Positions 41,000 to 50,696 of a stretch of DNA of 64,000 nt are shown one piece after another. A program made the translations under genes and the position numbers. Positions within the stretch are counted from its first letter, which is position 1. Each line of letters starts with the position of its first letter. Under the pieces are notes generated by a model. That model was given only the letters and a program-made list of their open reading frames with translations. It ran no database searches and was not told where the DNA came from. This DNA comes from Archangium violaceum (GTDB lineage Bacteria > Myxococcota > Myxococcia > Myxococcales > Myxococcaceae): positions 957,001-1,021,000 of the forward strand of contig NZ_CP069396.1 of NCBI RefSeq assembly GCF_016887565.1. Direction: 5' to 3'.

Positions 41000-43833
41000 G
41001 CGCCGCGCGACGGTCCGGGCCTCGCGCCCATGTGCACCGGGGCACCGTGCAGGGCGTGGCGCTCTGGTTCGACCCCGCGCTCCTGGGCGAGGCGGAGGCG
41101 CGCCGGCGCGTGCTGGCCGAGTGGACTCCGGGCGTGGGCGTGTATGCGCTCGCCGGGGGCTTCCTGCTGCGGCTCCCGTCCCCGCGCTCCATGGCATGCG
41201 CCGAGGCGCCGGGCCTGCCCTTCACCCTGGAGGACGGCGTCCTCCTCTCCGCGCCCCTGTCCGCCTCCGAGCGCGAGCGTCTCGCGCCAGCTCCCGGGTC
41301 CGCCGTGCTGGTGCGCGCGGGGACGGCACGGGTGCATCCGCTCGAGCCCTCGCGGCGGGTGGACGTGTCGGAGTGGCTCGACGTGTCCGGCTGGAAGGTC
41401 GTGCACGTGGAGGGATTGGGCGCGCCACCACCTCCCGTGGCCGAGCCCACGCCTGTCGCCGCGCCCACGCGCGCCAGCTTCGGGCTCGCTCCTCCCGCGC
41501 CCGAGGCCGAGGCGATGAGGGCAAGGATGGAGGGCCGCGCCGTGCCGGAGACGAAGGCGGAGCCGGAGAGCGCCGCTCGCCGTCCGGGATTCCTCGCGCG
41601 GCTCCTCGCACGGCTCCGGGCCAGGTGGGGCGGGGAGACCCGACGGCCGGGCAAGATGACCGTGGACGGGAGCACGGCGTCCACCCAGGTGGCGAAGGTC
41701 GCCGCCAGGCCTTCGTTCCTGAGGCGCATGCTGTCGTCGCTCCTGTCGGCCCTGCGCCCCTCGCGCAGCTCCGGGACCGCGCCCTCGAACGCGTCCGCGC
41801 CCTCCGCCCCGGCACAGGCACAGCGGCCACGTCCTCCCTCGGGGCCGGGACTCTTCTCCCGGCTCGCCAAGTGGCTCGCCACCTCCACGCCGCTGGGCGC
41901 GCTGCTGGGCCAGCGCAAGGCGGAGTACGTGCGGCGTCTCTTCGACCTCTTCGACGAGGGCAACCTGGACGAGGCGCTGCGCTACGCGATTCCTCTGGGT
42001 AAGCATGGGATGTCGGAGCAGGCCCGGCTCTCGCTCGGGCTGCCGGGTCCACGCGAGCGGCTCGCCATCCAGCCGGCCCAGGGTGGAGGGACGAGCATCT
42101 TCGGCGGAGGCGAGGCGGTGTACGCGGCGCTGAAGGAGCGCTACCGCCAGGCCTTCCGGAAGCTGGAGCGCGAGGGCCGCATCGAGGAGGCGGCCTTCAT
42201 CCTCGCCGAGCTGCTGCACGAGGACGAGGAGGCCGTCTCCTTCCTGGAGCGCCACGGGCGGTGGCGGCTGGCGGCGGAGCTGGCCGAGGGGCGCAACCTG
42301 GCGCCGGGGCTGGTGGTGCGGCAGTGGATGCTGGCGAAGGACGTGGCCCGGGCGGTGGAGCTCGCCCGGCGCACGGGGGCTTTCGCGGACGCGGTGGTGC
42401 GGTTGGAGCGCACGCATCCGGAGCAGGCGCGTGTCCTGCGGCTGCTCTGGGGCGAGGTGCTCGCGCAGGCGGGCGACTACGCGCGCGCGGTGGACGTGGT
42501 GTGGCCGGTGGAGGACGCGCGGCGGCTCACGCGCGCATGGCTGGAGCGCGGCGTGGAGGCCGGAGGGGTCAGTGGCGCGCGGCTGCTGGCGCGGCTGCTC
42601 CTCGCCTTCCCCGACAGCTTCGAGACGGCTCGCGCCAAGGCGCTCGTGCTGCTGGACGGGGAGGACGCGGAGGGCGCCGCGGCACGCCACACCTTCGCGC
42701 AGCTGCTGGCCAACGAGGTGGCCCAGAAGAAGGACCTGGAGGGGCCCCTCGCGCTCCTGCGGCCGGCGGTGCGCGCGGTGTTGCGGGACAGGGCGGCGGG
42801 CCACCTGCCCCTGAAGGTCCGGGACGTCGAGAACCTCGTGCGGCAGCTGGGAGATCCGGTGCTGTGGGCGGACCTGCCCCCGTTGCCGCAGCTGCCCGTC
42901 CCCGGGGGCTTCCCGTCGGAGGGCCGGCCGGTCTCGCACGCCTTCGACGCGGCGGAGGGGGGGCCCTGGCCCATCCACGACGCGGTGCCCCTGTCCGGAG
43001 GGCGGATATTGGTGGCGCTCGGCGAGGCGGGGGCGCGGCTGCTCACGCCGGAGGGCCGGTGCGTGGCGCACTTCGACGTGCCGGCCTTCTCGCTGGTGGT
43101 CTCGTCGCACGAGGATCGGGCGTTGGCGCTCGCGCCGCGCGGGTCGCTCCAGCGCCTCTCCCGGTTGGACCTGGTCCAGCGCCGGGCCGAGCCCTGGTGT
43201 GACGCGCGCGTCGACGCCTTCGCGCCGGTCTACGACGGAGCCCTGTGGTTCCTCGCCGTGGAGGACACGGTGATGGCGGTGGACGTGCTCGCCTCGGACC
43301 TGCGCGCGCTGTGGCGGGTGCCTCGGGTGGGCGGGCGCGTGATGGCGCTGGCGGTGGGGGAGTCGGAGATGAGCTTCGCCCTCGTCGCTCCAGCGGGAAT
43401 CGAGCGCTGGAGCTACTCCCTGCCGGACCCCACGCTGCGCTCGCGCCAGGTGCTGCCCGGTGGGGAGGTGGAGCGGGTGCTCTCACTCTCGCTGTGGAGG
43501 GATGGGGAGCTGGTGGCGCTGACCCCGCTCGGGCCGAGGTGGCTCGGTCCGTACGGGCGGTCGGGCTCGATGCCCACGCTGCCCGAGATGGCGCTGGCGG
43601 CGCTGGTCCTGGGTGGGTCCTGGATGGCGGCGCTGGAGCGCACGCCGGTGGGCGTCGGGGTGCGGCTGCTCGAGCGGGCGGGAGGTGGGGTGCGCGCGCT
43701 GTTCCTCTTCGAGGGCAAGTCCCCGGTCTCGGTGCGCTTCCACCAGGGAGTGCTGCTGCTCTTCGACACGGCGGGCCGGCTGGCCCGGGTGGACCTGGCG
43801 CGGGGCGAGGTGCGGCGGGTGGTGCCGCTCTGA
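40996..43833 (+). CDS. bpX6-like beta-propeller protein
   Basis: 945 residues. N-terminal domain HRGTVQGVALWFDP...LRLPSPRSM (about 14-130), typical of bpX6; a low-complexity Pro/Ala/Arg-rich linker (about 145-300); a helical repeat region (about 305-600, including FDEGNLDEALRYAI and REGRIEEAAFILAELLHED); and a C-terminal beta-propeller (about 640-945). Coupled to the previous gene through ATGA. Likely the large scaffold of the MoxR-vWA-bpX system. No transmembrane segment or signal peptide. Confidence 0.65.
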   Translation: MSAARRSGPRAHVHRGTVQGVALWFDPALLGEAEARRRVLAEWTPGVGVYALAGGFLLRLPSPRSMACAEAPGLPFTLEDGVLLSAPLSASERERLAPAPGSAVLVRAGTARVHPLEPSRRVDVSEWLDVSGWKVVHVEGLGAPPPPVAEPTPVAAPTRASFGLAPPAPEAEAMRARMEGRAVPETKAEPESAARRPGFLARLLARLRARWGGETRRPGKMTVDGSTASTQVAKVAARPSFLRRMLSSLLSALRPSRSSGTAPSNASAPSAPAQAQRPRPPSGPGLFSRLAKWLATSTPLGALLGQRKAEYVRRLFDLFDEGNLDEALRYAIPLGKHGMSEQARLSLGLPGPRERLAIQPAQGGGTSIFGGGEAVYAALKERYRQAFRKLEREGRIEEAAFILAELLHEDEEAVSFLERHGRWRLAAELAEGRNLAPGLVVRQWMLAKDVARAVELARRTGAFADAVVRLERTHPEQARVLRLLWGEVLAQAGDYARAVDVVWPVEDARRLTRAWLERGVEAGGVSGARLLARLLLAFPDSFETARAKALVLLDGEDAEGAAARHTFAQLLANEVAQKKDLEGPLALLRPAVRAVLRDRAAGHLPLKVRDVENLVRQLGDPVLWADLPPLPQLPVPGGFPSEGRPVSHAFDAAEGGPWPIHDAVPLSGGRILVALGEAGARLLTPEGRCVAHFDVPAFSLVVSSHEDRALALAPRGSLQRLSRLDLVQRRAEPWCDARVDAFAPVYDGALWFLAVEDTVMAVDVLASDLRALWRVPRVGGRVMALAVGESEMSFALVAPAGIERWSYSLPDPTLRSRQVLPGGEVERVLSLSLWRDGELVALTPLGPRWLGPYGRSGSMPTLPEMALAALVLGGSWMAALERTPVGVGVRLLERAGGGVRALFLFEGKSPVSVRFHQGVLLLFDTAGRLARVDLARGEVRRVVPL

Positions 43834-43942
43834 GGGTGCTTGCCCCGCACCTGCCCAGAAGCGGACAGAAGCCCCGGCTCGCGGGGCCCTCCACCCCGGT
43901 TCTCGCCTTGCGGGAGTCCGAGAGCATGGACAGCTTGCGAGC

Positions 43943-44218
43943 ATGCTCCTCCAATTCACGCTCTCGCATCAGGTGGCGCGCCTCTTGTCGTGCTGTCCGG
44001 CGACCGTGAGGGGACACATCCTCCGGGAGTTGTCCCAGAAGCTCACGAGCGTCGCCTCCCGTATGCGGCCCACGCCCCACAATGGACTGGAGGTGGGCGT
44101 GTTGCGGCTGCCCTCCGGCTTCCAGGTGAGCTACCAGCTGGACCGCGCACGGCAACAGGTGGAGATGCTCGACCTGTCCGGCGGAGGCAGCTTCAGCGCC
44201 GCGGCCGCGCCGGGCTAA
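43943..44218 (+). CDS. RelE/ParE-like small protein
   Basis: 91 residues: N-terminal helices (SHQVARLLS, HILRELSQKLTSVASRM) followed by strands LEVGVLRLPSGFQVSYQLDRARQQVEMLDL, a helix-helix-beta3 order like the RelE/ParE toxin fold. No antitoxin gene is adjacent, so it may be a solitary regulator rather than a toxin. No good ribosome-binding site. Its stop codon overlaps that of the convergent response regulator gene (4 nt). Confidence 0.55.
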   Translation: MLLQFTLSHQVARLLSCCPATVRGHILRELSQKLTSVASRMRPTPHNGLEVGVLRLPSGFQVSYQLDRARQQVEMLDLSGGGSFSAAAAPG

Positions 44219-44586
44219 CGGCCGCCCAGGGCCCGCTCGATGAGGGCCCGCAGCGCGTTGAGATCCACCGGCTTGGGCACGGCGCCCAGGACGCCCTCGG
44301 GGAGCGGCTGGGTGGCGCCCACGCCGGAGACCACCACCACGGGCAGCGAGCGCAACGCCGGGTCCTCCCGCACGTGCCGCATCAGCTCCCAGCCGCTCAT
44401 CACCGGCATCATCAAATCCAGGAGCACGGCCCTCGGACGAGGCGCGCCCCGCAGCCGCTCGAGTGCCTCCAGGCCATTGGCCGCCACGTCCACCTCGTAG
44501 CCGAGCGCCTCGAGGAATTCGGCGAGCAGCTCCCGGCTGTCGGCATGGTCCTCCACGATGAGGACGCGGTGTCGGCCTTCACTCAT
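44215..44586 (-). CDS. Single-domain response regulator
   Basis: 123 residues, a stand-alone receiver domain: acidic pair VEDHAD, phosphoacceptor Asp57 (LLDLMMPVMSGWE), VVVVSG and the Lys-Pro pair (VPKPVD). No output domain, so it probably relays phosphate or controls a partner by contact. Start at 44586 with AAGGAAGG about 10 nt upstream; 44622 is an alternative without a Shine-Dalgarno. Convergent overlap with the RelE-like gene. Confidence 0.85.
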   Translation of the reverse strand: MSEGRHRVLIVEDHADSRELLAEFLEALGYEVDVAANGLEALERLRGAPRPRAVLLDLMMPVMSGWELMRHVREDPALRSLPVVVVSGVGATQPLPEGVLGAVPKPVDLNALRALIERALGGR

Positions 44587-45042
44587 GTCCTGCGGCCCTT
44601 CCTTCTTCTCGGGGCGCGCCATAGCACGGTGGTGCGACCGGGGTGGACGGACTCTCCGGACTCCTCGCGCCAGGGTTGGCTCGTGGACCGATGCGGGCGG
44701 TCCGGACGCACCCGTTATGGGGGGTTGGGCCTGGATCGTTCGACGTGGGACATCTGGTGGGCCGCGGGAATGTGAAAACCAGGTCCCATGCCGGTAGCAG
44801 GACGTGAATGGTCATAGCGCCACCTGTCTGCTTGGGTGCGGGGGACAACCTCGTACGTTCGGTTCACCTCTAGGGGCGGAGGCCGGGGGACGGAGGGGTG
44901 TGAACACTCCACTCTCCCTCTGGGCCGAGCACTCTTAGGGTCCCAGGTTTGACCGACTACCCATCCTGTCCTGTCGCGGGTCTCTGTCCGGCTCTAAGCA
45001 GGCGGCCTGAAGGGTCGCCTCAGCGAGGGCCAGAGAACCACC
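44587..45042. other. Gene-free gap
   Basis: 456 bp between the divergent starts of the response regulator and the HTH regulator. No ORF is convincing and no strong repeat or hairpin was found. Presumably holds the two promoters. Confidence 0.5.
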
Positions 45043-45423
45043 ATGGGACAACCGTCGACGGGCAAGCTGGCAGCAAACGTGGGCGAGATCGCGCGTCAGG
45101 CGCGGCTGCGTGCGGGGCTGACCCAGGCGGACGTCGCGGAGCGGGTGGGACTGGCGACGGAGGTGTATGGCCGGCTGGAGCGGGGCCGGATGTTGCCCAG
45201 TGTGCCTTCGCTGCGCCGTCTGTGCATCGCGCTGCGCATGCCCTCGGATACCTTCCTGGGTCTCAACACCGGGGAGGTGCCCACGTGGGCGGCCGAGTCC
45301 GCTCCGCCCGAGGAGTTCGACGAGAGCCCCGAGCTGCGCCGGCTGATGCGCACCCTGCGCAAGCTGGAGGGCTCGCAGCTCAAGCTGATCGGCCTGGTGG
45401 CCGCTGCCTTGCAGAAGCGCTAG
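45043..45423 (+). CDS. XRE-family HTH transcriptional regulator
   Basis: 126 residues. Helix-turn-helix at about 15-68 (ARQARLRAGLTQADVAERVGL...YGRLERGRMLPS) of the Cro/C1-XRE type. The C-terminal half is acidic then basic, without a recognised sensor domain. It stands 96 nt upstream of the TonB-dependent receptor gene on the same strand and might regulate it. Confidence 0.85.
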   Translation: MGQPSTGKLAANVGEIARQARLRAGLTQADVAERVGLATEVYGRLERGRMLPSVPSLRRLCIALRMPSDTFLGLNTGEVPTWAAESAPPEEFDESPELRRLMRTLRKLEGSQLKLIGLVAAALQKR

Positions 45424-45518
45424 CGGGCAGGCGGGCCCCCCCGCGGTCGTTCGTGCTTGTCCTGGCATGGGGCGGGCTGGCGTCATGGGCTCCGTCTCCT
45501 GTACGGGAGCGGCTACAC

Positions 45519-48431
45519 ATGGCGAACGAGCGGCGTCGCATGAAGGCGTGGTGGGGGCCTCGCGGGTCCCTCGGACTGGTCTTGACGGGGCTGCTCGCGT
45601 TCACCGCCTCCGCGCAGCCGGTGACGACCGTGCCCCACCTGGACGGAGTGCCCCGGGCCGAGGTCCCCGACGCGGGCCCGGTGCAAACCGAGGTGGACGT
45701 CCAGCGCACCGACGGAGGCTTCGCCCTGGAGGGCGCGGGGGACGCTCAGGACGCGGGGTCGCGGCCCCGCTTCGAGCCGCCCGCGCTGATGGCGGACTCC
45801 CCGGCGCGCTACCCGGAGGCGCTCGCCGCGCGGCCGGTGGCGGGCACGGTGCAACTGGAACTGCTGGTGGACGAGCAGGGCGAGGTGGCCGAGGCCCGGC
45901 TCGTGCGGGGACTGAATCCGCTGCTGGATGATGCCGCGCTGCATGCCGCGCCCGGCCTGCGCTTCACCCCGGCGAAGGTGGATGGCACGCCGGTGCCGGT
46001 GCGGCTCAACTTCGAGTACCGCTTCGAGGCGCCCCAGCCGGTGGCGGCCAACGGTGCCGAGCAGCCCCAGCCGCCCGTGACGTTGCGCGGCCTGGTGCGC
46101 ACCAAGGGCAACCGCCGGCCGGTGGCGGGCGCCACGCTCGTGTCGTTCGCCGCGCGGGACGTGCCCGTGGAGACGGGGCCGGACGGCCGCTTCGAGGCGC
46201 GGCTGCCTCCGGGCAAGCAGTGGGTGCGCATCACCGCTCCGGGCCACAAGCCGGACGACTTCTACGAGGACGTGCGCGCGGGCGAGACGCTCGAGGTGGT
46301 GTATGGCCTGGAGCCGCTCGTGGTGAATCCCTACGAGACGGTGGTGCGGGGAGACCGGGAGCGCACGGAGGTGTCGCGTGTCACGCTGCGCGACGCGGAG
46401 CTGCGCGAGATTCCCGGCACCATGGGCGACCCGTTCCGCGTGGTGATGCTGATGCCCGGCGTGGGCAGCATGCTCTCGGGCGTCTCGTACCCGGTGGTGC
46501 GCGGCAGTCAGCCTGCCGCCACCGGCTACTTCCTGGATGGCATCCGCGTCCCCATCCTCTTCCACCTCTTCCTCGGGCCCGCGGTCATCCACCCGGACTT
46601 CATCGACACCATCGACTTCTACGCGGGCAATCCCCCCACGCAGTACGGGCGCCTCATGGGCGGCGCGGTGGAGGGCAAGCTCACCAGCCCGCGCGATGAC
46701 CGGTTCCACGGCAGCGCCTACGCGGACTTCATCAACGCGGGCCTCTTTGTCGAGTACCCCTTCCAGTCCACCGGCACGAACGTCTCGCTCGCGGGCCGCA
46801 TCTCGTACACGCCGTGGCTCATCGCCCTGGGGGCCAACGCCCTGGGGGCCAGCGGCAGTGACTCGAAGCTGGTGCTGGACTTCTATGACTACCAGGCCCG
46901 CGTCGAGCAGAAGTTGGGGCAGGGCCGGTTGCGCTTCTTCGCCTTCGGCTCCTCGGACACCTTCGGCACGAGGGCGACGAGCGATGACGGCACCACCGCG
47001 CTGCAGTCCGTCCTCTTCCACCGCGTGGACCTGCGCTACCGCCACCCTCTGGGCGGCGGCGAGCTGGAGGCGGGCGTCAACGTGGGGCTGGATCGGTTCT
47101 CCATCGCGAGCGAGAGCGCCGCGAGTGGTGGAGGCACCTTCGACATCGAGCAGCGCAACGCCACCGCGCGGCTGGGCTACCAGAAGAAGCTCGGCGAGGG
47201 CCTGTCCCTGCGCTCCGGTCTGGACGTGGACCACAAGCGCGCGCTGGTGAACGTCCAGCAGCGCAGCCGCCCGTCGCCAACGGACCCGTTCGAGGAGCTG
47301 AAGATGGACCTGCCGTTGGCGCTCGCCACCTTCAGCGGGGTGTGGGCGGAGGTGCAGTGGGAGAACGGGCCCTGGTCGGTGGTGCCGGGGCTGCGCCTGG
47401 ACAACTACCACCTGTCCGGAGGCCCCAACGCGTTCGTGGCGGAGCCGCGCATCGCCGTGCGCCGGAAGATGAGCGAGCAGCTCACGCTCAAGGGCGGAGT
47501 GGGCCTCTACCACCAGGCGCCCACCACGCTCATCAGCCTGCCCATCATCGACATCGCGGCGCTGGACCAGGGGCTGCAGCAGGCGCTGCAGGTGTCCGCG
47601 GGCCTGGAGTACAAGAACCTGCTGGGCTTCGACGTGAGCCTGGAGGGCTACGTCAACCCGATGCTGCGCACGGTGGAGCTCACGCCCTTCGGCCGCGAGG
47701 ACGATCCCTTTGTCCCGCCGCCCCCGCCCGGCGAGGAGCCGGGAGGGGAGCGGCCGCCTCCATCGCCCGGCACGGGGGGCCGGAGCGTCGTGCGGGGGAT
47801 GCAGCTGGAGGTGCCCACGGATCCCCTGGAGGGGTTCGAGCTGGGGGACCTGCGCAGCCGGGGCCTGTCGTACGGGTTGGAGCTGCTCATCCGCCGCCCG
47901 CTGGGGGGCAACTGGTTCGGCTGGCTGTCCTACTCGCTGCAGCGCAGCACGCGCCGCGTGAGCTTCATCCGCTACGACGAGCACGACCAGCCGGTGGGCC
48001 GGGACGAGGCGGACCTGCCCTACGTCTTCGACCAGACGCACGTGGCCAACCTGGTGCTCAACTACAAGTTCGCCAACAACATCACCCTGGGCGGGGTGCT
48101 GCACTTCAACTCCGGCCGTCCGGAGTCGGGCAACCTCACCAGCCGCACGCTGGTGGAGGGCACGGACCTCGATGGTCAGCCCCGGTGGGTGCGGGTGGAC
48201 CAGGACAGGGTGGACCGGCTGCCGCCCTTCTTCCGCTTCGACCTGCGGGTGTCCAAGGCCTGGGTCTACGACACCTTCTCGCTCGAGGCCTACCTGGACA
48301 TGCTCAACGTGACCATCAGCCAGGAGGTGGTCGCCTTCGACTACATCGGGGGCTACGGCCTGTCGCTGCAGAAGAAGCCCACGGGACTGCCCATCGTGCT
48401 GCCCATCCTCGGGCTCAAGGCGAGGTACTGA
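45519..48431 (+). CDS. TonB-dependent receptor with N-terminal TonB-C-like domain
   Basis: 970 residues. Signal peptide (about 1-32), a linker, a TonB C-terminal-like domain (97-170: PARYPEALAARPVAGTVQLE..FTPAKVDGTPVPVRLNFEYRF), a carboxypeptidase-regulatory-like/Ig strand domain (about 184-260), a plug (about 285-400, including the GSQPAATGYFLDGIRVP segment) and a 22-strand-type barrel to the C-terminus. The TonB-C domain is normally the periplasmic part of the energy transducer, so its fusion to the receptor is notable. Substrate unknown. Start 45519 fits GGGAGCGG; 45540 is an in-frame alternative. Confidence 0.83.
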   Translation: MANERRRMKAWWGPRGSLGLVLTGLLAFTASAQPVTTVPHLDGVPRAEVPDAGPVQTEVDVQRTDGGFALEGAGDAQDAGSRPRFEPPALMADSPARYPEALAARPVAGTVQLELLVDEQGEVAEARLVRGLNPLLDDAALHAAPGLRFTPAKVDGTPVPVRLNFEYRFEAPQPVAANGAEQPQPPVTLRGLVRTKGNRRPVAGATLVSFAARDVPVETGPDGRFEARLPPGKQWVRITAPGHKPDDFYEDVRAGETLEVVYGLEPLVVNPYETVVRGDRERTEVSRVTLRDAELREIPGTMGDPFRVVMLMPGVGSMLSGVSYPVVRGSQPAATGYFLDGIRVPILFHLFLGPAVIHPDFIDTIDFYAGNPPTQYGRLMGGAVEGKLTSPRDDRFHGSAYADFINAGLFVEYPFQSTGTNVSLAGRISYTPWLIALGANALGASGSDSKLVLDFYDYQARVEQKLGQGRLRFFAFGSSDTFGTRATSDDGTTALQSVLFHRVDLRYRHPLGGGELEAGVNVGLDRFSIASESAASGGGTFDIEQRNATARLGYQKKLGEGLSLRSGLDVDHKRALVNVQQRSRPSPTDPFEELKMDLPLALATFSGVWAEVQWENGPWSVVPGLRLDNYHLSGGPNAFVAEPRIAVRRKMSEQLTLKGGVGLYHQAPTTLISLPIIDIAALDQGLQQALQVSAGLEYKNLLGFDVSLEGYVNPMLRTVELTPFGREDDPFVPPPPPGEEPGGERPPPSPGTGGRSVVRGMQLEVPTDPLEGFELGDLRSRGLSYGLELLIRRPLGGNWFGWLSYSLQRSTRRVSFIRYDEHDQPVGRDEADLPYVFDQTHVANLVLNYKFANNITLGGVLHFNSGRPESGNLTSRTLVEGTDLDGQPRWVRVDQDRVDRLPPFFRFDLRVSKAWVYDTFSLEAYLDMLNVTISQEVVAFDYIGGYGLSLQKKPTGLPIVLPILGLKARY

Positions 48432-48597
48432 GCGGAGCGCGCCGGCGCACGTCTGGAATCCGGCACTCGTCTCGTTCCTCCGGGCATTGGCCCGTGGGTC
48501 ATGGCCGATCTCTGGCGGGCCATGGCATACTCCGCGTCGCACCTGCATCCCCCGGCTTCTCGTGCCGCCCGGGGGTAGAGGTGCCCGGGGGGATGGC

Positions 48598-50508
48598 ATG
48601 ACTTCATCTTGGGTTCCAGGGCCCGAGCTCGCATGGACGCTCCATGTCGAGTCTCCCATTGCGTGTGTCCTCTTCGAATCCGTGCGGGAAGGCGCGGGAG
48701 CGCCGCGCGACTTTCAATGGAGGGCCCTCAACCCGGCGGCCGAAGCGCTCGTGAACGGGCTGGGCCTGGGCCGCGCGCTGTCCTCGTGGAGCGGTGTGGT
48801 GGAGGGCCTGCCGGGGTGGGAGGCCCTGAGCCAGGTGGTGGAGGCGGGCACACCCCTCACCTTCGAGGCGCACCTCGGCGCGGGCACGGCGGAGCGCTGG
48901 TTCCAGGCGAAGGCGGTGAAGCACGGGGATGGCTTCTCCCTGTGGCTGCTGGACATCACCGAGTCCCGGGTGGAGCGGCGCTCGCTGCGGGAGGAGCTGG
49001 AGCGGGAGCGGGCCGTGCGGGCGCGGGAGGAGCACCTGCGGCTGGCGCTGGAGACGGCGCGGATGGTGACGTGGGAGTGGTCGGCGGGGTCGCGCACCCT
49101 GACCTGGTCCCCCAACGCCTCCGCCTTCTTCGGGCAGCCGGAGGGAGTGCCGGGTCCCACGACGGAGAGCTTCCTGGGCTGCGTGCACCCGGACGAGCGG
49201 ACGCGGGTGTCCGAGGCCCTCCAGCAGGGGATGCGCGCGGAGGGGCCCTACACCTTCCAGTTCCAGGGGCAGTGGGCGGACGGCACGGTGCGCTGCTACG
49301 AGGCGGTGGGGCAGACGTTCCACGAGAATGGCCGGGCCACGCGGATGCTGGGCGTGGTGCTGGACTGCACCGAGCGCGAGCGGGCGCAGGTGGCGCTGCG
49401 CGCGGCCGAGGAGCGCTACCGGCTGGCGGCCTGGGCCACCAACGACGTGCTCTGGGACTGGAACTTCGCCGACGACCACATCCACTGGGGCGAGGCGAGC
49501 CACGCCGTCCTGGGCTACCTCCCGGAGGAGATGGGCGGCCTGTCCTGGTGGACGGAGCGGATCCACCCCGATGACCGGAAGATGGTGGTGGAGGGGCTGC
49601 ACCACGCGGTGGAGTCGGGCGGGGAGTCGTGGACGGGCGAGTACCGCTTCCAGCACAAGGACGGCACGTACGTGCACGTGCTGGACCGCGGGCTGGTGGC
49701 CCGTGACGGCAAGGGGCGCTCGGCGCGGATGATCGGCTCGATGATGGACATCACCGAGCGCAAGCGCACGGTGGAGCGGATGCAGGAGGAGGCGCGGTTC
49801 CGCGAGCGCTTCATCGGCATTCTCGGACATGACCTGCGCAACCCGCTCAACGCCATCTCGTTGTCGGCGCGGGCGCTGAGGCGGCGCGGTCCGCTGCCCC
49901 CGGCCCAGCAGCAACTGGCGCAGCGCATCGAGGCGAGCGCGGAGCGCATGGGGAAGATGATCGCCGACATCCTCGACCTGACGCGGGCGAGGCTGTCGGG
50001 GGGGATTCCCCTGAACCTGGCGCCGACGAACCTGCCCACGGTGTGCCAGCAGGTGATGGAGGAGCTGACGATGGCGCACCCGGGGAGGGAGCTCGTCTTC
50101 GAGGCCCGGGGAGAGGGCGAGGGGGTGTGGGATCCGGATCGGCTGGCGCAGGTGGTGAGCAACCTGGTGGGCAACGCGCTGGAGCACGGCGCGAGCGAGG
50201 GTCCCATCATCGTGCGGTGCGTGGGGGAGACGGAGAGCCAGGTGCTGGAGGTCTCCAATCCGGGGGTACCGATTCCCGGTCACCAACTGACCACGCTGTT
50301 CGACCCCTTCCGTCAGGTGGGAACGGGACGGAGGAGCAGCGGGCTGGGGCTGGGGCTGTTCATCGTGAGGGAACTGGTCGAGGCCCACGGTGGAGAGGTG
50401 AGGGTGTGCTCCACGCAGGACGAGGGGACGACATTCACGGTCCTCCTGCCGCGGGACGCACGCCAGCCGCGGAGGGACTCGGGGTCGAACCACGCGCACA
50501 CGGCCTGA
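48598..50508 (+). CDS. Multi-PAS sensor histidine kinase
   Basis: 636 residues: N-terminal PAS-like domain (about 15-120), PAS (about 145-262), PAS with PAC (about 272-390), HisKA with His411 in GHDLRNPL, HATPase with NLVGNALEHGA and SSGLGLGLFIVRELV. Soluble. GGGGGAT precedes the ATG. No response regulator is adjacent. Its HisKA/HATPase half resembles that of the kinase inside the atp cluster (22732-24216), suggesting duplication. Confidence 0.87.
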   Translation: MTSSWVPGPELAWTLHVESPIACVLFESVREGAGAPRDFQWRALNPAAEALVNGLGLGRALSSWSGVVEGLPGWEALSQVVEAGTPLTFEAHLGAGTAERWFQAKAVKHGDGFSLWLLDITESRVERRSLREELERERAVRAREEHLRLALETARMVTWEWSAGSRTLTWSPNASAFFGQPEGVPGPTTESFLGCVHPDERTRVSEALQQGMRAEGPYTFQFQGQWADGTVRCYEAVGQTFHENGRATRMLGVVLDCTERERAQVALRAAEERYRLAAWATNDVLWDWNFADDHIHWGEASHAVLGYLPEEMGGLSWWTERIHPDDRKMVVEGLHHAVESGGESWTGEYRFQHKDGTYVHVLDRGLVARDGKGRSARMIGSMMDITERKRTVERMQEEARFRERFIGILGHDLRNPLNAISLSARALRRRGPLPPAQQQLAQRIEASAERMGKMIADILDLTRARLSGGIPLNLAPTNLPTVCQQVMEELTMAHPGRELVFEARGEGEGVWDPDRLAQVVSNLVGNALEHGASEGPIIVRCVGETESQVLEVSNPGVPIPGHQLTTLFDPFRQVGTGRRSSGLGLGLFIVRELVEAHGGEVRVCSTQDEGTTFTVLLPRDARQPRRDSGSNHAHTA

Positions 50509-50510
50509 CG

Positions 50511-50550
50511 CTCCCTCTCCCTCTGGGAGAGGGTCGGGGTGAGGGTCTTC
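50511..50550 (-). repeat. REP-like repeat copy 4 (inverted)
   Basis: Reverse-orientation copy of the GACCCTCACCC...CCCTCTCCC-AGA-GGGAGAGGG element, starting 3 nt after the kinase stop codon. Confidence 0.8.
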
Positions 50551-50696
50551 CCACCCGTTCCCCCAGGAACCTCTCGGGCCCTGGCCCGGTGCGGTGCCAT
50601 GGCGCATGCCTACCTTCAACGTGGGACTCCAGGCCAACGGCCCGGAGCCCGTCGCCTCCCCGGGTGCCATCATCCGCCCGGGGAAGGGAGGACGTC

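Noticed and set aside
43871-43887. GCCCCG/CGGGGC hairpin after the bpX6-like gene as a terminator
   Set aside because: Only a 6-bp stem and no T-tract; too common in GC-rich DNA to call.
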